From Bradyrhizobium sp. SSBR45G (lineage in GTDB: Bacteria; Pseudomonadota; Alphaproteobacteria; Rhizobiales; Xanthobacteraceae), in the NCBI RefSeq assembly GCF_030159255.1, contig NZ_BSCT01000005.1, positions 1 through 64,000 on the forward strand: DNA of 64,000 nt, given 5' to 3'. The notes under the pieces are model-generated. The model did not search any database and had not been told where the DNA came from. It saw only the letters and a list, made by a program, of their open reading frames with translations. Position 1 is the first letter of the stretch. Each line of letters opens with the position of its first letter. Shown in pieces: positions 1 through 7,734 of the stretch. The position numbers and the translations under genes were made by a program.

Positions 1-1654
1 CGTCGATCTTCAGGAGCTTCTTCAGATGCATCAGCGGCAGCAGCTTGTTGCGCAGGCGCAGAACGGCGGTGTCCTTGATGCGCTCGATGCGGTGCTCGGA
101 ATTGGCCCGCGCGCGCACCAGCTCGACCACGGCGAGCTGCGGGATTGCGAAGCGGTCGCCACCGGCCTCGACGATCAGCGCCGAGACGATGGCGAGCGTC
201 AGCGGGATCTTGATGGTGACGGACGAGCCTTCGCCGGCCACCGACTTGATGTCGATGGTGCCGCCGATCTGGTCGATGTTGGTGCGCACCACGTCCATGC
301 CGACGCCGCGGCCGGAGACCGAGGTGATGGTGGCCGCGGTGGAGAAGCCCGGCGCGAAGATGAACTTGTGGATCTGCGCTTCCGTCATCTTCTCGAGCTC
401 GGCCTCGGTGACGAGACCGTTCTGCAGGGCCTTGGCCTTGATCCGCTCGGTGTTGAGGCCGCGGCCGTTGTCGGCGATGCAGATGATGATATGGCCGCCT
501 TCATGATAGGCGGAGAGACGGATCGTGCCCTGGTCCGGCTTGTTGGCAGCGGCGCGCTCGGCCGGAGTCTCGAGGCCGTGATCGGCGGAGTTGCGCACCA
601 TGTGGGTGAGCGGATCCTTGATCAGGTCGAGCACCTGGCGGTCGAGCTCGGTGTCGGCGCCGTGCATCTCGAGCTCGATCTGCTTGCCGAGTTCGGTCGC
701 GAGATCGCGGACGATGCGCGGCAGCTTCTGCCAGGCATTGCCGATCGGCTGCATGCGCGTCTTCATGACGCCCTCCTGCAGCTCGGCGGTGACGTTGGAG
801 AGCCGCTGCAGCGGCACCTTGAACTCGGTGTCCTCGTTGCGACGGGCGATCTCGAGGAGCTGGTTGCGCGTCAGCACGAGCTCGGAGACCATCGTCATCA
901 GATGTTCGAGCGTGTCGACATTGACGCGGATCGACTGGTTGGCGACCTTGTCGTTCTCGTGCACCTCGCCGTCGGCATTGGCCTTCGGCCGCGCAGCCTT
1001 CTTCGGCTCCGCCTTGGCCGCAGTCTTGGCCTCGGCCTTGGCCGGCTCGGCCTTCGCGGCGGGCGCGGCAGCCTTGGGCTCGGGCGCCTTCTCATGCGCG
1101 GGCGGCGTCTCGATCGCGGTCTCGCGGAAGGCGCGCTCCAGCTCGTCGAGCGACACCTCGCCCGGACGTAGCGGACGCTCCAGCGTCTGGTCGATCAGGC
1201 TGCCCTGCGTGACCGGCGCCGCGGCGGGCGCAGCCGGCGCGAGCGGCGGCGCGGCTTCGCCGGCGGCCATCGCCGCCATGCCGCGCTCGACCATCGCCTC
1301 GAGCTCGCTGATCAGATCGCGGTCCTCGCCCTCGGGCTCGGATTCGTTGGCTTCGAGCTGCGACAGCAGGTCCTTGATGCGGTCGATAGTGGTCAGGATC
1401 AGGGTCACGGCCTCGCCGGTCACCGGCATGCCGTCACGGAATTTGCCCATCAGGGTTTCGGCGGCATGCGCCAGCGCCTCGAGCCGCGGCAGGCCCAGGA
1501 AGCCGCAGGTCCCCTTGATCGTGTGCACCAGCCGGAAGATGTTATCCAGGATCTTGGCGTTGTTCGGCTCCTGCTCGAACCGCACCAACTGATTATCGAC
1601 GGTATCCAGGCTCTCGCTGGTCTCCGTCAGGAACTCACGCAACAGATCATCCAT
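1..1654 (-). CDS. cheA: Chemotaxis histidine kinase CheA (3' part cut by window edge)
   Basis: CheA autophosphorylates on a histidine and passes phosphate to CheY and CheB, linking chemoreceptors to the flagellar motor. Reading the minus strand from ATG at 1654, the HPt (P1) domain comes first, with phospho-acceptor His44 in RLVHTIKGTCGF. A long Ala/Pro/Lys linker follows, then the dimerisation helices, then the ATPase domain with N box (HMVRNSADHG), G1 (DNGRGL) and G2 (GRGVGMDVV). The frame stays open to base 2, inside the CheW-like P5 domain, so the C-terminus lies outside the window. About 551 codons are present. It lies downstream of flbT and flagellin on the same strand, which fits a motility cluster. 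The call is very secure; the start is the only ATG ahead of the HPt domain. Confidence 0.96.
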   Translation of the reverse strand, partial: MDDLLREFLTETSESLDTVDNQLVRFEQEPNNAKILDNIFRLVHTIKGTCGFLGLPRLEALAHAAETLMGKFRDGMPVTGEAVTLILTTIDRIKDLLSQLEANESEPEGEDRDLISELEAMVERGMAAMAAGEAAPPLAPAAPAAAPVTQGSLIDQTLERPLRPGEVSLDELERAFRETAIETPPAHEKAPEPKAAAPAAKAEPAKAEAKTAAKAEPKKAARPKANADGEVHENDKVANQSIRVNVDTLEHLMTMVSELVLTRNQLLEIARRNEDTEFKVPLQRLSNVTAELQEGVMKTRMQPIGNAWQKLPRIVRDLATELGKQIELEMHGADTELDRQVLDLIKDPLTHMVRNSADHGLETPAERAAANKPDQGTIRLSAYHEGGHIIICIADNGRGLNTERIKAKALQNGLVTEAELEKMTEAQIHKFIFAPGFSTAATITSVSGRGVGMDVVRTNIDQIGGTIDIKSVAGEGSSVTIKIPLTLAIVSALIVEAGGDRFAIPQLAVVELVRARANSEHRIERIKDTAVLRLRNKLLPLMHLKKLLKID

Positions 1655-1905
1655 GAAACTGGCCTTCCAAGAAGTGGCGTTGCGATCGCTGGCGACCGCT
1701 GATCCTGTCAGAGCGATGGTCGGTCCAGTGCTTTCGCCAAGGCGTGCGGATCAAACCCGCCCGTCGCTCGGCTCAACGGACTTTCCTTCCTGCCATCGTT
1801 AGGCGCGGCTTTTCTCCGTCCCGTTAATTTTAATGTCCGTGCTAATACGGACGAAGCCCGGGCGCTCGGTTGGCTGCAGGCCTGCGCGCTCGCGAGGCCC
1901 GGATC

Positions 1906-2301
1906 TCACGGCACCGCTTCGGCTTGCAGCACAGCGCTGTGCTCGCGCTCGATCAGCGCCCTGATCTCCTTCAACGCCTTGTACAGCGCGCCTTCGGTGA
2001 CATGGCGGTCGACGGCCTCGGCCTGGCCCGCAACGTCGGGGATCGCCCTGCGCAACTCGTTCATGCAGGCGAGATAGGACGCGCGATGACGGATCGCGTC
2101 GTTCTTCAGATACATCGTCTGGACACAGAGGTAGAGGCGCTTGGCCGGCGTATCGGCGGTTTCCGCGGTGACGGTGTCACGCTCGCGGAGGATCGGCGCG
2201 TCACCTTCGACGATGAAGCGCGCGCGCGTGTTCGAATTCACGATCACGGTGTCGCCGATCACGATCCGCTCGAAAGGCTTCAGCTCGACCCGCAAGGGCA
2301 T
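1906..2301 (-). CDS. flbT: Flagellin post-transcriptional regulator FlbT
   Basis: This 131-residue protein has the look of FlbT: the N-terminus MPLRVELKPFERIVIGDTV and a later ERDTVTAETADTPAKRLYLCVQ segment are typical of the family. In Caulobacter, FlbT binds the 5' leader of flagellin mRNA and promotes its decay, with FlaF acting as its partner; in some rhizobia it acts positively. Here it sits 215 bases downstream of the flagellin gene on the same strand, in keeping with that role. A flaF gene is usually next to flbT, but none is visible in the gap between flagellin and flbT nor in the 251 bases between flbT and cheA. Confidence 0.93.
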   Translation of the reverse strand: MPLRVELKPFERIVIGDTVIVNSNTRARFIVEGDAPILRERDTVTAETADTPAKRLYLCVQTMYLKNDAIRHRASYLACMNELRRAIPDVAGQAEAVDRHVTEGALYKALKEIRALIEREHSAVLQAEAVP

Positions 2302-2463
2302 GGCCCGGTCTCCTCTCGAGAGTCTCCTTTCGGGAGCGACACCGCCGGCAGGCTTCGTCTCGTCGACACGAGGCTGCTGTTTGCAACCGCGCGCCGCGCT
2401 GTCGCGCGGGTATGGGTCGACTTCGATCGAGACCGGCGTGAATCCCGGATGGTCTAGCCGAAA

Positions 2464-2486
2464 GCGGCGGGGACCAGCCCCGCCGC
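2464..2486 (-). terminator. Probable intrinsic terminator of the flagellin gene
   Basis: A perfect 9-bp GC-rich stem (2464-2472 with 2478-2486) and a 5-base loop begin about 30 bases past the flagellin stop codon. Read on the minus strand, the stem is followed by TTT. The short T tract is weak, but the position and stem fit a terminator separating flagellin from flbT. Confidence 0.6.
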
Positions 2487-2516
2487 CTCCGATGATGTTG
2501 GATACGCGCCTGCGCC

Positions 2517-4064
2517 TTAGCGCAGGAGCTGCAGCACGCTTGCCTGAGACTGGTTGGCGAGCGACAGCGCGGACACCGCGATCGACTGGCGGGTCGACAG
2601 CGCCTGGCTGTTGGCCGCTTCCTCGTTGGTATCGGCCAAGGTCAGGTTCGACGAACCGGTCTGCAGCACGTTGATCAGGTTCTTGTTGAAGTCCTGACGC
2701 ACCTGCACGACCGAGAGGTTCGAACCCAGCGTCGACGCCTCGTTGCGCAGCGTGGAGCTGGCGCTGTTGAGGACACCGATCACCTTGTTCGCCGAGTTGT
2801 TGTCGAGGAAGTCGGTGCCCGAGGTCAGGCTCGAAAGGCCGAGGCCAGCCGAGTTGAACGTGACACCGGTGATCGACAGCGTCGACTTGCCGGTTTCGTT
2901 GAAGGTCAGCTTCAGCGTATCGCCGTTCAGCAGGTTGATGCCGTTGAACGATGCGTCGGCCGCGGTCGTGTTGATCTGCGCCAGCACGTTGTTGTACTGA
3001 GAGACCAGGCTCGCCCGCTGCGTCTGCGCGGTCGAATCGGCGACCGGAGCGGCTGCCGTCAGACCGTTGAACGCATTGCTGGATGCCGCGGCGGTGCCGC
3101 CGATCGTGCCGATCGTGGCGGACGCTGCGTCGTTGGTCGTGGTGAGGGTGATCTTGCCGGTGGACGAGTCGATCGAAGCCTGCAGGTTGTTGGCTGCGAG
3201 CGCCGTGTTCAGATCGTTCAGCGATTTGACCTGCCCTGTCCCTAGACCGAAGGTGATGCTCGTCGCTGTGCCACCTCCTGTGGCACCCACCGTCAGCGTC
3301 TTTCCTGACAGGCCGTCGCCGACCGCGCTGAGACCGAGCTTGGCCAAGGTGCCGCTGCTGCCCGAAAGCGTCAATCCTGCCGCTGGCGGCGTCAGGGTGA
3401 TCGCACCGGCGGTGATCGACGAGGTGACGCCGGTCGCAGTCTGGATCGCCGACAGCAGGTTGGTGACGCTGTCGCCGATGCCGATGCTGGTGCCGGTCGA
3501 GGACGTGCCGGTGACGAAGCTGAAGGTGGTGCCGTTGACGACCAGCGTCTCACCAGAGGTGATGCCGGTGGCCAGGTCGTTCGACGAGGTGCCGGACGTA
3601 CCCGACAGCTTGGTCGAGCCGGTGATCGCCACCGCCGTGGTGTTGTCGTTCAGCACGACCGAACCGGTGACAGCCGTCGTGCTGGAGGCCAGCAGATCGG
3701 TCGCAGTGGCACCGGTCAGCGCGGTCGACGTCACGTTCGACTTGGTGGAGTAGCCGACAGCGCTCTGCAGCACCTGGTTGGCGATCGACTTGGCGCTGTC
3801 GACGAGCTTCTGCAGCGAGGTGATGCCGGTGTTGGCGGACTGCAACACCTGCACGCCGTTGCCGATGCCATCGAGCAGATTGGAGATGTCGGACGCGCGG
3901 TTGTCGAGGCCCTGGGCGGTGAAGAAGTTGGTCGGGTTGTCGAGCGCCGAGTTGACCTTCTTGCCCGTGGAGAGATTGTTCTGCGTGTTCGCGAGGAGCT
4001 GAGCCGTCGACTGAAGCGAGAGCAGGTTCTGGCGAACCGACGCAGAGAGTACGATACCTGACAT
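2517..4064 (-). CDS. Flagellin with an expanded, internally duplicated central region
   Basis: Filament subunit of 515 residues. The N-terminal D0/D1 region (about 1-105) begins MSGIVLSASV and contains LDNPTNFFTAQGLDNRA; the C-terminal D1/D0 region (from about 345) ends SLANQSQASVLQLLR. Between them lies a Thr/Ser/Gly-rich insert of some 240 residues with two copies of a roughly 70-residue unit (one around GETLVVNGTTFSF, one around GKTLTVGATGGG), resembling flagellin IN motifs exposed on the filament surface. I place the start at 4064: the sequence AAGGGA lies 6 bases upstream, whereas the ATG at 4070 abuts it. The protein should leave through the flagellar export apparatus. Its mRNA is the expected target of FlbT, encoded just downstream. 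Confidence 0.95.
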   Translation of the reverse strand: MSGIVLSASVRQNLLSLQSTAQLLANTQNNLSTGKKVNSALDNPTNFFTAQGLDNRASDISNLLDGIGNGVQVLQSANTGITSLQKLVDSAKSIANQVLQSAVGYSTKSNVTSTALTGATATDLLASSTTAVTGSVVLNDNTTAVAITGSTKLSGTSGTSSNDLATGITSGETLVVNGTTFSFVTGTSSTGTSIGIGDSVTNLLSAIQTATGVTSSITAGAITLTPPAAGLTLSGSSGTLAKLGLSAVGDGLSGKTLTVGATGGGTATSITFGLGTGQVKSLNDLNTALAANNLQASIDSSTGKITLTTTNDAASATIGTIGGTAAASSNAFNGLTAAAPVADSTAQTQRASLVSQYNNVLAQINTTAADASFNGINLLNGDTLKLTFNETGKSTLSITGVTFNSAGLGLSSLTSGTDFLDNNSANKVIGVLNSASSTLRNEASTLGSNLSVVQVRQDFNKNLINVLQTGSSNLTLADTNEEAANSQALSTRQSIAVSALSLANQSQASVLQLLR

Positions 4065-4358
4065 TGTCATTCCCTTCTGGATGAACATGAGTAGTGATCG
4101 CCGAACCGTTCTGTCGGCGACGGGGCAGACTGGTCCCCGGAATCCTACCCGTTCGTTAAATTGAGCTGGGAACGACGGCACCGGCGCCCGGCGACCGCGG
4201 TTAATCCTAATTGGCCGCTAATCAATTCCGTCAAATGCGCGAAGATTGGCCGAATTCGCGCGAAAATCGTACCGGAAGCGCATGGCGAGCCTCGTCTCGC
4301 GCTGACACCCGCTCCGTCGTTAGCACGGCGCTAACTATGAGCTGGAACGCCAATCGGG
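4065..4358. promoter_or_regulatory. Upstream region of flagellin (294 bases, no gene)
   Basis: This gap lies upstream of flagellin and downstream of the kinase-like gene at 4359-5093. It is more AT-rich than its surroundings and must hold the flagellin promoter and 5' leader. I could not identify a convincing sigma-28 or sigma-54 box by eye. Confidence 0.4.
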
Positions 4359-5093
4359 CTAGCACGGATCCCGTTCGGCGCGCGGAAGTACGATTTCGAC
4401 GCTTGCCGCCTGGCCGTGCGCTTCCTTGAGCGCGAGGCGCCCGTTCGAACGTTTGACGAAATCCTCGACCATCCGAACGTCGTGGAACATGGCGGCGGTC
4501 TGCGCGCTGTCGGCAGCATGCGCGGAGGCCCGCAGGACGATCAGCACATCGCGGCCTGGAGGGCCATCGGCAGGCGAGTCCGGACTGATCGCCTCGATGT
4601 CGATCGTGCCGCCACCGTCCATGCCGTTGCGCGCAGTGATCGCAAGGCAAAGCAGCGCGGCCATCAGCTGACCCGGATCGACGAACACCGCCGGCACGTT
4701 CGTCCCCACCGACGTCATGACCTCGACCTCCGTGCCGAGAGTCGGCCGAAGCAACCGTCCGACGTCGGTCAGCAGCTCGCTCAGCTCGACGGCGCATGGC
4801 CGCGGCGGACGTCCGCGCGCAAACGACAGAAGCTGCGACGTCAATCGCGCCCCGCGGGTCGCCGCCTCATCGATCAGACGCGCCACGGCCGCAAGCTCGG
4901 GCCGGTCTTCGACGGCCTGGGCGAGAATGTCGATGGTCCCGGTGATCACGGTGAGGATGTTGTTGAAGTCGTGGAGCAGGCCGCCGGCGACCTGACCGAC
5001 GATCGCCAATCCCGGATTGACGTCTTGCATCGCCGGCTCTGCACCCTCGTCAGGTGATGACGGGTCGGCGACTTGATGATGAGAAAGCGCCAT
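4359..5093 (-). CDS. Histidine-kinase-like protein with degenerate ATP-binding domain
   Basis: A soluble 244-residue protein. The dimerisation helix carries a normal phospho-acceptor motif, GLLHDFNNILTVITG, with His41, as in HisKA kinases. The C-terminal half should be the ATPase domain, but the key boxes are changed: the N box reads LLCLAITARNGM, lacking the usual asparagines, no DxGxG box is visible, and no GLGL lid motif follows. This suggests either a pseudokinase or a phosphotransfer protein of the ChpT type, which also combines a HisKA-like helix pair with a dead ATPase fold. The start at 5093 is chosen because AGGA lies just upstream; an ATG 90 bases earlier would add a poorly structured extension. 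It has no sensor domain and its partner is unknown. Confidence 0.75.
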   Translation of the reverse strand: MALSHHQVADPSSPDEGAEPAMQDVNPGLAIVGQVAGGLLHDFNNILTVITGTIDILAQAVEDRPELAAVARLIDEAATRGARLTSQLLSFARGRPPRPCAVELSELLTDVGRLLRPTLGTEVEVMTSVGTNVPAVFVDPGQLMAALLCLAITARNGMDGGGTIDIEAISPDSPADGPPGRDVLIVLRASAHAADSAQTAAMFHDVRMVEDFVKRSNGRLALKEAHGQAASVEIVLPRAERDPC

Positions 5094-5738
5094 GAGTCCT
5101 GAGCTACCTGTTGAGGGAGAGACGGCGGGGGTGCCGGGGAAACACATACGGGCGGATGCTGCTGCAGTTTTCAGCTTCGCCATGGCGTTCAGCGTCGCCT
5201 TGGGGTTCAGCGTCGTCGCTGAGCATCGATCGCGCTCCAGCCGGATCCAGCATCAGTCCGAAACCTCGCTGTCGCCGTGACGACCGACGCGTCACCAGCG
5301 ATTGGAGGCAGACCGATGCCCCCGATCGAGATAAGACTTGCATCCCGACAGACAAAGATCGGTCAACGAATCAGCGCGCTTGTTAGCGATTTTGGCCTCA
5401 AGATGTCGGCTGTCAATGATCGCAGCCGGCCACCTCGCCGCTCCAGCTGCCACGTCGCTCACATGCCGCCATCCACAGGCGCCGCGCGCCGTTGGCGAGA
5501 TCGCGGACCGGCCGACCTGGCACGCTGTATACAGCCTGCGTTCAGCGCACACCTCATTCCGACGACGCCTGACGGCGAAATCGTCGATGCACAATCGGCG
5601 TGTCTGCACAACAGCGAGCACAGCGGGAAATGATGCGTGTAACTGGGAATCTTCCCTGGTTATTTTTCTTGTCAGCAGGCGGGACGCAGTTCTATGGAAC
5701 CATGAGTGCATTGAGATCCGAGAGGCTGCGTTACTGCA
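5094..5738. other. Long intergenic region without a convincing gene
   Basis: This 645-base gap separates the divergent kinase-like and Crp-type genes. Several open frames cross it but none has a family resemblance, a good ribosome site or consistent codon bias. A short direct repeat of GTTCAGCGTCG occurs at about 5187-5212. The right end becomes AT-richer (around 5655-5675), where the promoter of the Crp-type gene may lie. Confidence 0.4.
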
Positions 5739-6476
5739 ATGCAGGAGATGGCTTTGGACCCCAGCTTGCGTTCTCCAAACGGCTTCCTGTCGTCGCTCGC
5801 CGACGATGATTTCGAGTTGATCCGCCCCTATCTGCGGACCGTCGATCTCGTGCAGGACTCCGTGCTCGCCGAGGTCGGCGAGAAGCTTCCGCGCATCTAC
5901 TTTCCTCACCGCGGCGTCATCTCGCTCGTCGTCAATCTGGCGCGCGGCGAGCGCGTGCAGGTCGCCATGATTGGACGGGACAGCTTCTTCGGCAGCATGT
6001 CGTTGCTCGCCGGCGGCGAGCCCGTGGTGCTCAACAGCGCAGCCATCCTGGTGCCCGGCACCGCCTCGGTCGTCGACATCGACCGGGTGCGGGCCGCCAT
6101 GGAGCAAAGCTCGACCTTCCGCTCGCTGTTGCTTCGGCACGCACTCGCCATCTACGTGCAGAGCCAGCAGACGGCGGGTTGCAATGCTGCCCACACGGTT
6201 GAATCGCGGCTCGCCCGCTGCCTGTTGCAGACGCATGACCTTTCGGGCGGCAACAAGCTCTACGTCACCCAGGAATCGCTGGCCCAGATGATCGGAGCAC
6301 GGCGCAACAGCGTGTCGCTGGTGGCGAGCACCCTGCAGCAGGCGGACTTCATCCACTACAGCCGGGGCCATATCGAGATCATGGATCTGGAGGGCCTGAA
6401 GAGGACGGCCTGCGAATGCTACGGCACCGTCAAGGGACATTACGAAAAGCTGGTTCGGCCGCGCTGCCTGCCCTGA
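5739..6476 (+). CDS. Crp/Fnr-family transcriptional regulator
   Basis: A 245-residue regulator with an N-terminal cyclic-nucleotide-binding-type beta barrel (about 20-140; it includes RIYFPHRGVISLVV and VAMIGRDSFFG) and a C-terminal winged helix-turn-helix (about 170-225; VTQESLAQMIGARRNSVS). The barrel lacks the canonical cAMP phosphate-binding motif and no Fnr-type cysteine cluster is visible, so the effector is unknown. Proteins of this subtype are numerous in Bradyrhizobium. The start is uncertain: AGGAG abuts the ATG at 5748 and stands six bases before a TTG at 5757, so the protein may begin a few residues later than shown. It is single and is followed by a 249-base gap before the cheY-type gene. 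Confidence 0.88.
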   Translation: MQEMALDPSLRSPNGFLSSLADDDFELIRPYLRTVDLVQDSVLAEVGEKLPRIYFPHRGVISLVVNLARGERVQVAMIGRDSFFGSMSLLAGGEPVVLNSAAILVPGTASVVDIDRVRAAMEQSSTFRSLLLRHALAIYVQSQQTAGCNAAHTVESRLARCLLQTHDLSGGNKLYVTQESLAQMIGARRNSVSLVASTLQQADFIHYSRGHIEIMDLEGLKRTACECYGTVKGHYEKLVRPRCLP

Positions 6477-6725
6477 GCGGCCCCTGTTCGGCGGCCGTGA
6501 TGGGCGCTCGGCGGTTGCAGCCGGACCGCTCCGGACGGGCTCCGTACAACTACGGCCAGCGGCATGAACAGTCCCTCCGGCCCGCGCGGAATTAACGCGC
6601 TGTTCAACGGGCCCTGATAATTGTCGACGTGCTGACGAGCGCGAGTTCCAAGAAGCGTCGAATAATCTTCGTGCTGATATATCTCGCCCGTGTTCGGCTT
6701 TTGACCAAACGCGCGGAGTAATGAC

Positions 6726-7115
6726 ATGGCCTTTGATCTGTCGATGCCGATCCTGGTGGTCGATGACTATGCCACTATGATTCGGATCATCCGCAACCTG
6801 CTCAAGCAGCTCGGATTCGAGAACGTCGACGACGCCAGCGACGGATCGGCCGCGCTCGCCAAGATGCAGGCGAAGAAATATGGCCTGGTGATTTCCGACT
6901 GGAACATGGAGCCGATGACCGGCTACGACCTGCTGCGCGAGGTCCGTGCCAGCCCGGATCTGTCGAAGACGCCGTTCATCATGATCACGGCCGAATCCAA
7001 GACCGAGAACGTCATCGCCGCCAAGAAGGCCGGCGTGAGCAACTACATCGTCAAGCCGTTCAACGCAGCAACCCTCAAGACCAAGATGGAAGCCGTGTTC
7101 GGCCCTGCCGAATAG
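6726..7115 (+). CDS. cheY: CheY-type single-domain response regulator
   Basis: A 129-residue stand-alone receiver that resembles enterobacterial CheY along its length: VVDDYATM near the N-terminus (acidic pocket), phospho-acceptor Asp58 in ISDWNMEPMTGYDLL, Thr88 in MITAES and Lys110 in YIVKPF. Phosphorylated CheY binds the flagellar switch and changes motor rotation. GGAG lies 7 bases before the ATG. The encoded cheA lies 5 kb away on the other strand, so the pairing is plausible but not proved; rhizobia often carry several CheY paralogues. A strong hairpin follows the stop codon, so the gene is probably transcribed alone. Confidence 0.9.
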   Translation: MAFDLSMPILVVDDYATMIRIIRNLLKQLGFENVDDASDGSAALAKMQAKKYGLVISDWNMEPMTGYDLLREVRASPDLSKTPFIMITAESKTENVIAAKKAGVSNYIVKPFNAATLKTKMEAVFGPAE

Positions 7116-7141
7116 CCGCCCTCGAGATTGCGCGGCTTCTG

Positions 7142-7163
7142 CGGCCGGACCGACGTCCGGCCG
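7142..7163 (+). terminator. Intrinsic terminator after the cheY-type gene
   Basis: A perfect 9-bp stem (7142-7150 with 7155-7163) with a CGAC loop stands 27 bases after the stop codon and is followed by TTTCGTT. This is a good rho-independent terminator and isolates the gene from the receiver-kinase pair downstream. Confidence 0.75.
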
Positions 7164-7314
7164 TTTCGTTGGCGGCTGCAGCCTGTACGTCGTCGGGCCG
7201 GGCTCCATCCGTAGTTGTACGGAAACCAAAATTTACGAGGGGGTCAGAGCCGGCCATTAGACAGGACCCTGCTTGCCGACGACGACGCCAGGCTGGCAAC
7301 GGGACAGGGAATTC

Positions 7315-7728
7315 ATGCGCAACGAGCTCCTCGTGATCGAAGATGCCGACGTGCATCTCTCCATTCTACGGAAGATCGCGGCCCAGGCCGGCTTCAATAC
7401 GACCGGCGTCACCTCGGTCGACGCCGCCTATGACGTCCTGCAAAACCGGCATTTCGATTGCGTCACGCTGGACCTGTCGCTCGGCGAGCGGTCCGGCACG
7501 GAGGTTCTCGATCGCCTCGCGCTACTGAAATTTCGCGGACCGGTGCTGATCATCAGCGCCTCCGAAGAAGACGCGCTGTCCGCGTCGGTGCGGATCGGGA
7601 ACTTCCTCGATCTGAACGTGTATCCTCCCTTCGCCAAGCCGATCGATCTGACCTTGCTCCGGCAGACGCTGAAGCAGATCGCCCAGGGGACCGACCGCCA
7701 GCGGCTGGTCAGAGCGGCGGGCTGGTAG
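7315..7728 (+). CDS. Single-domain response regulator paired with hybrid kinase
   Basis: A 137-residue receiver without an output domain. It shows the acidic pair in LLVIEDADVH, phospho-acceptor Asp53 in VTLDLSLGERSG, Ser in LIISAS and the conserved lysine in PPFAKPI. The start at 7315 is preferred because GGGA lies just before it. The gene ends only 6 bases before the hybrid kinase gene, so the two are almost certainly co-transcribed and are likely partners: either the HPt domain of the kinase phosphorylates this receiver, or the receiver drains phosphate from it. Confidence 0.85.
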   Translation: MRNELLVIEDADVHLSILRKIAAQAGFNTTGVTSVDAAYDVLQNRHFDCVTLDLSLGERSGTEVLDRLALLKFRGPVLIISASEEDALSASVRIGNFLDLNVYPPFAKPIDLTLLRQTLKQIAQGTDRQRLVRAAGW

Positions 7729-7734
7729 CAGACG

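Noticed and set aside
5292..7229. A 645-codon frame on the minus strand across the Crp-type and cheY-type genes
   Set aside because: It overlaps two well-supported plus-strand genes and has no recognisable features.
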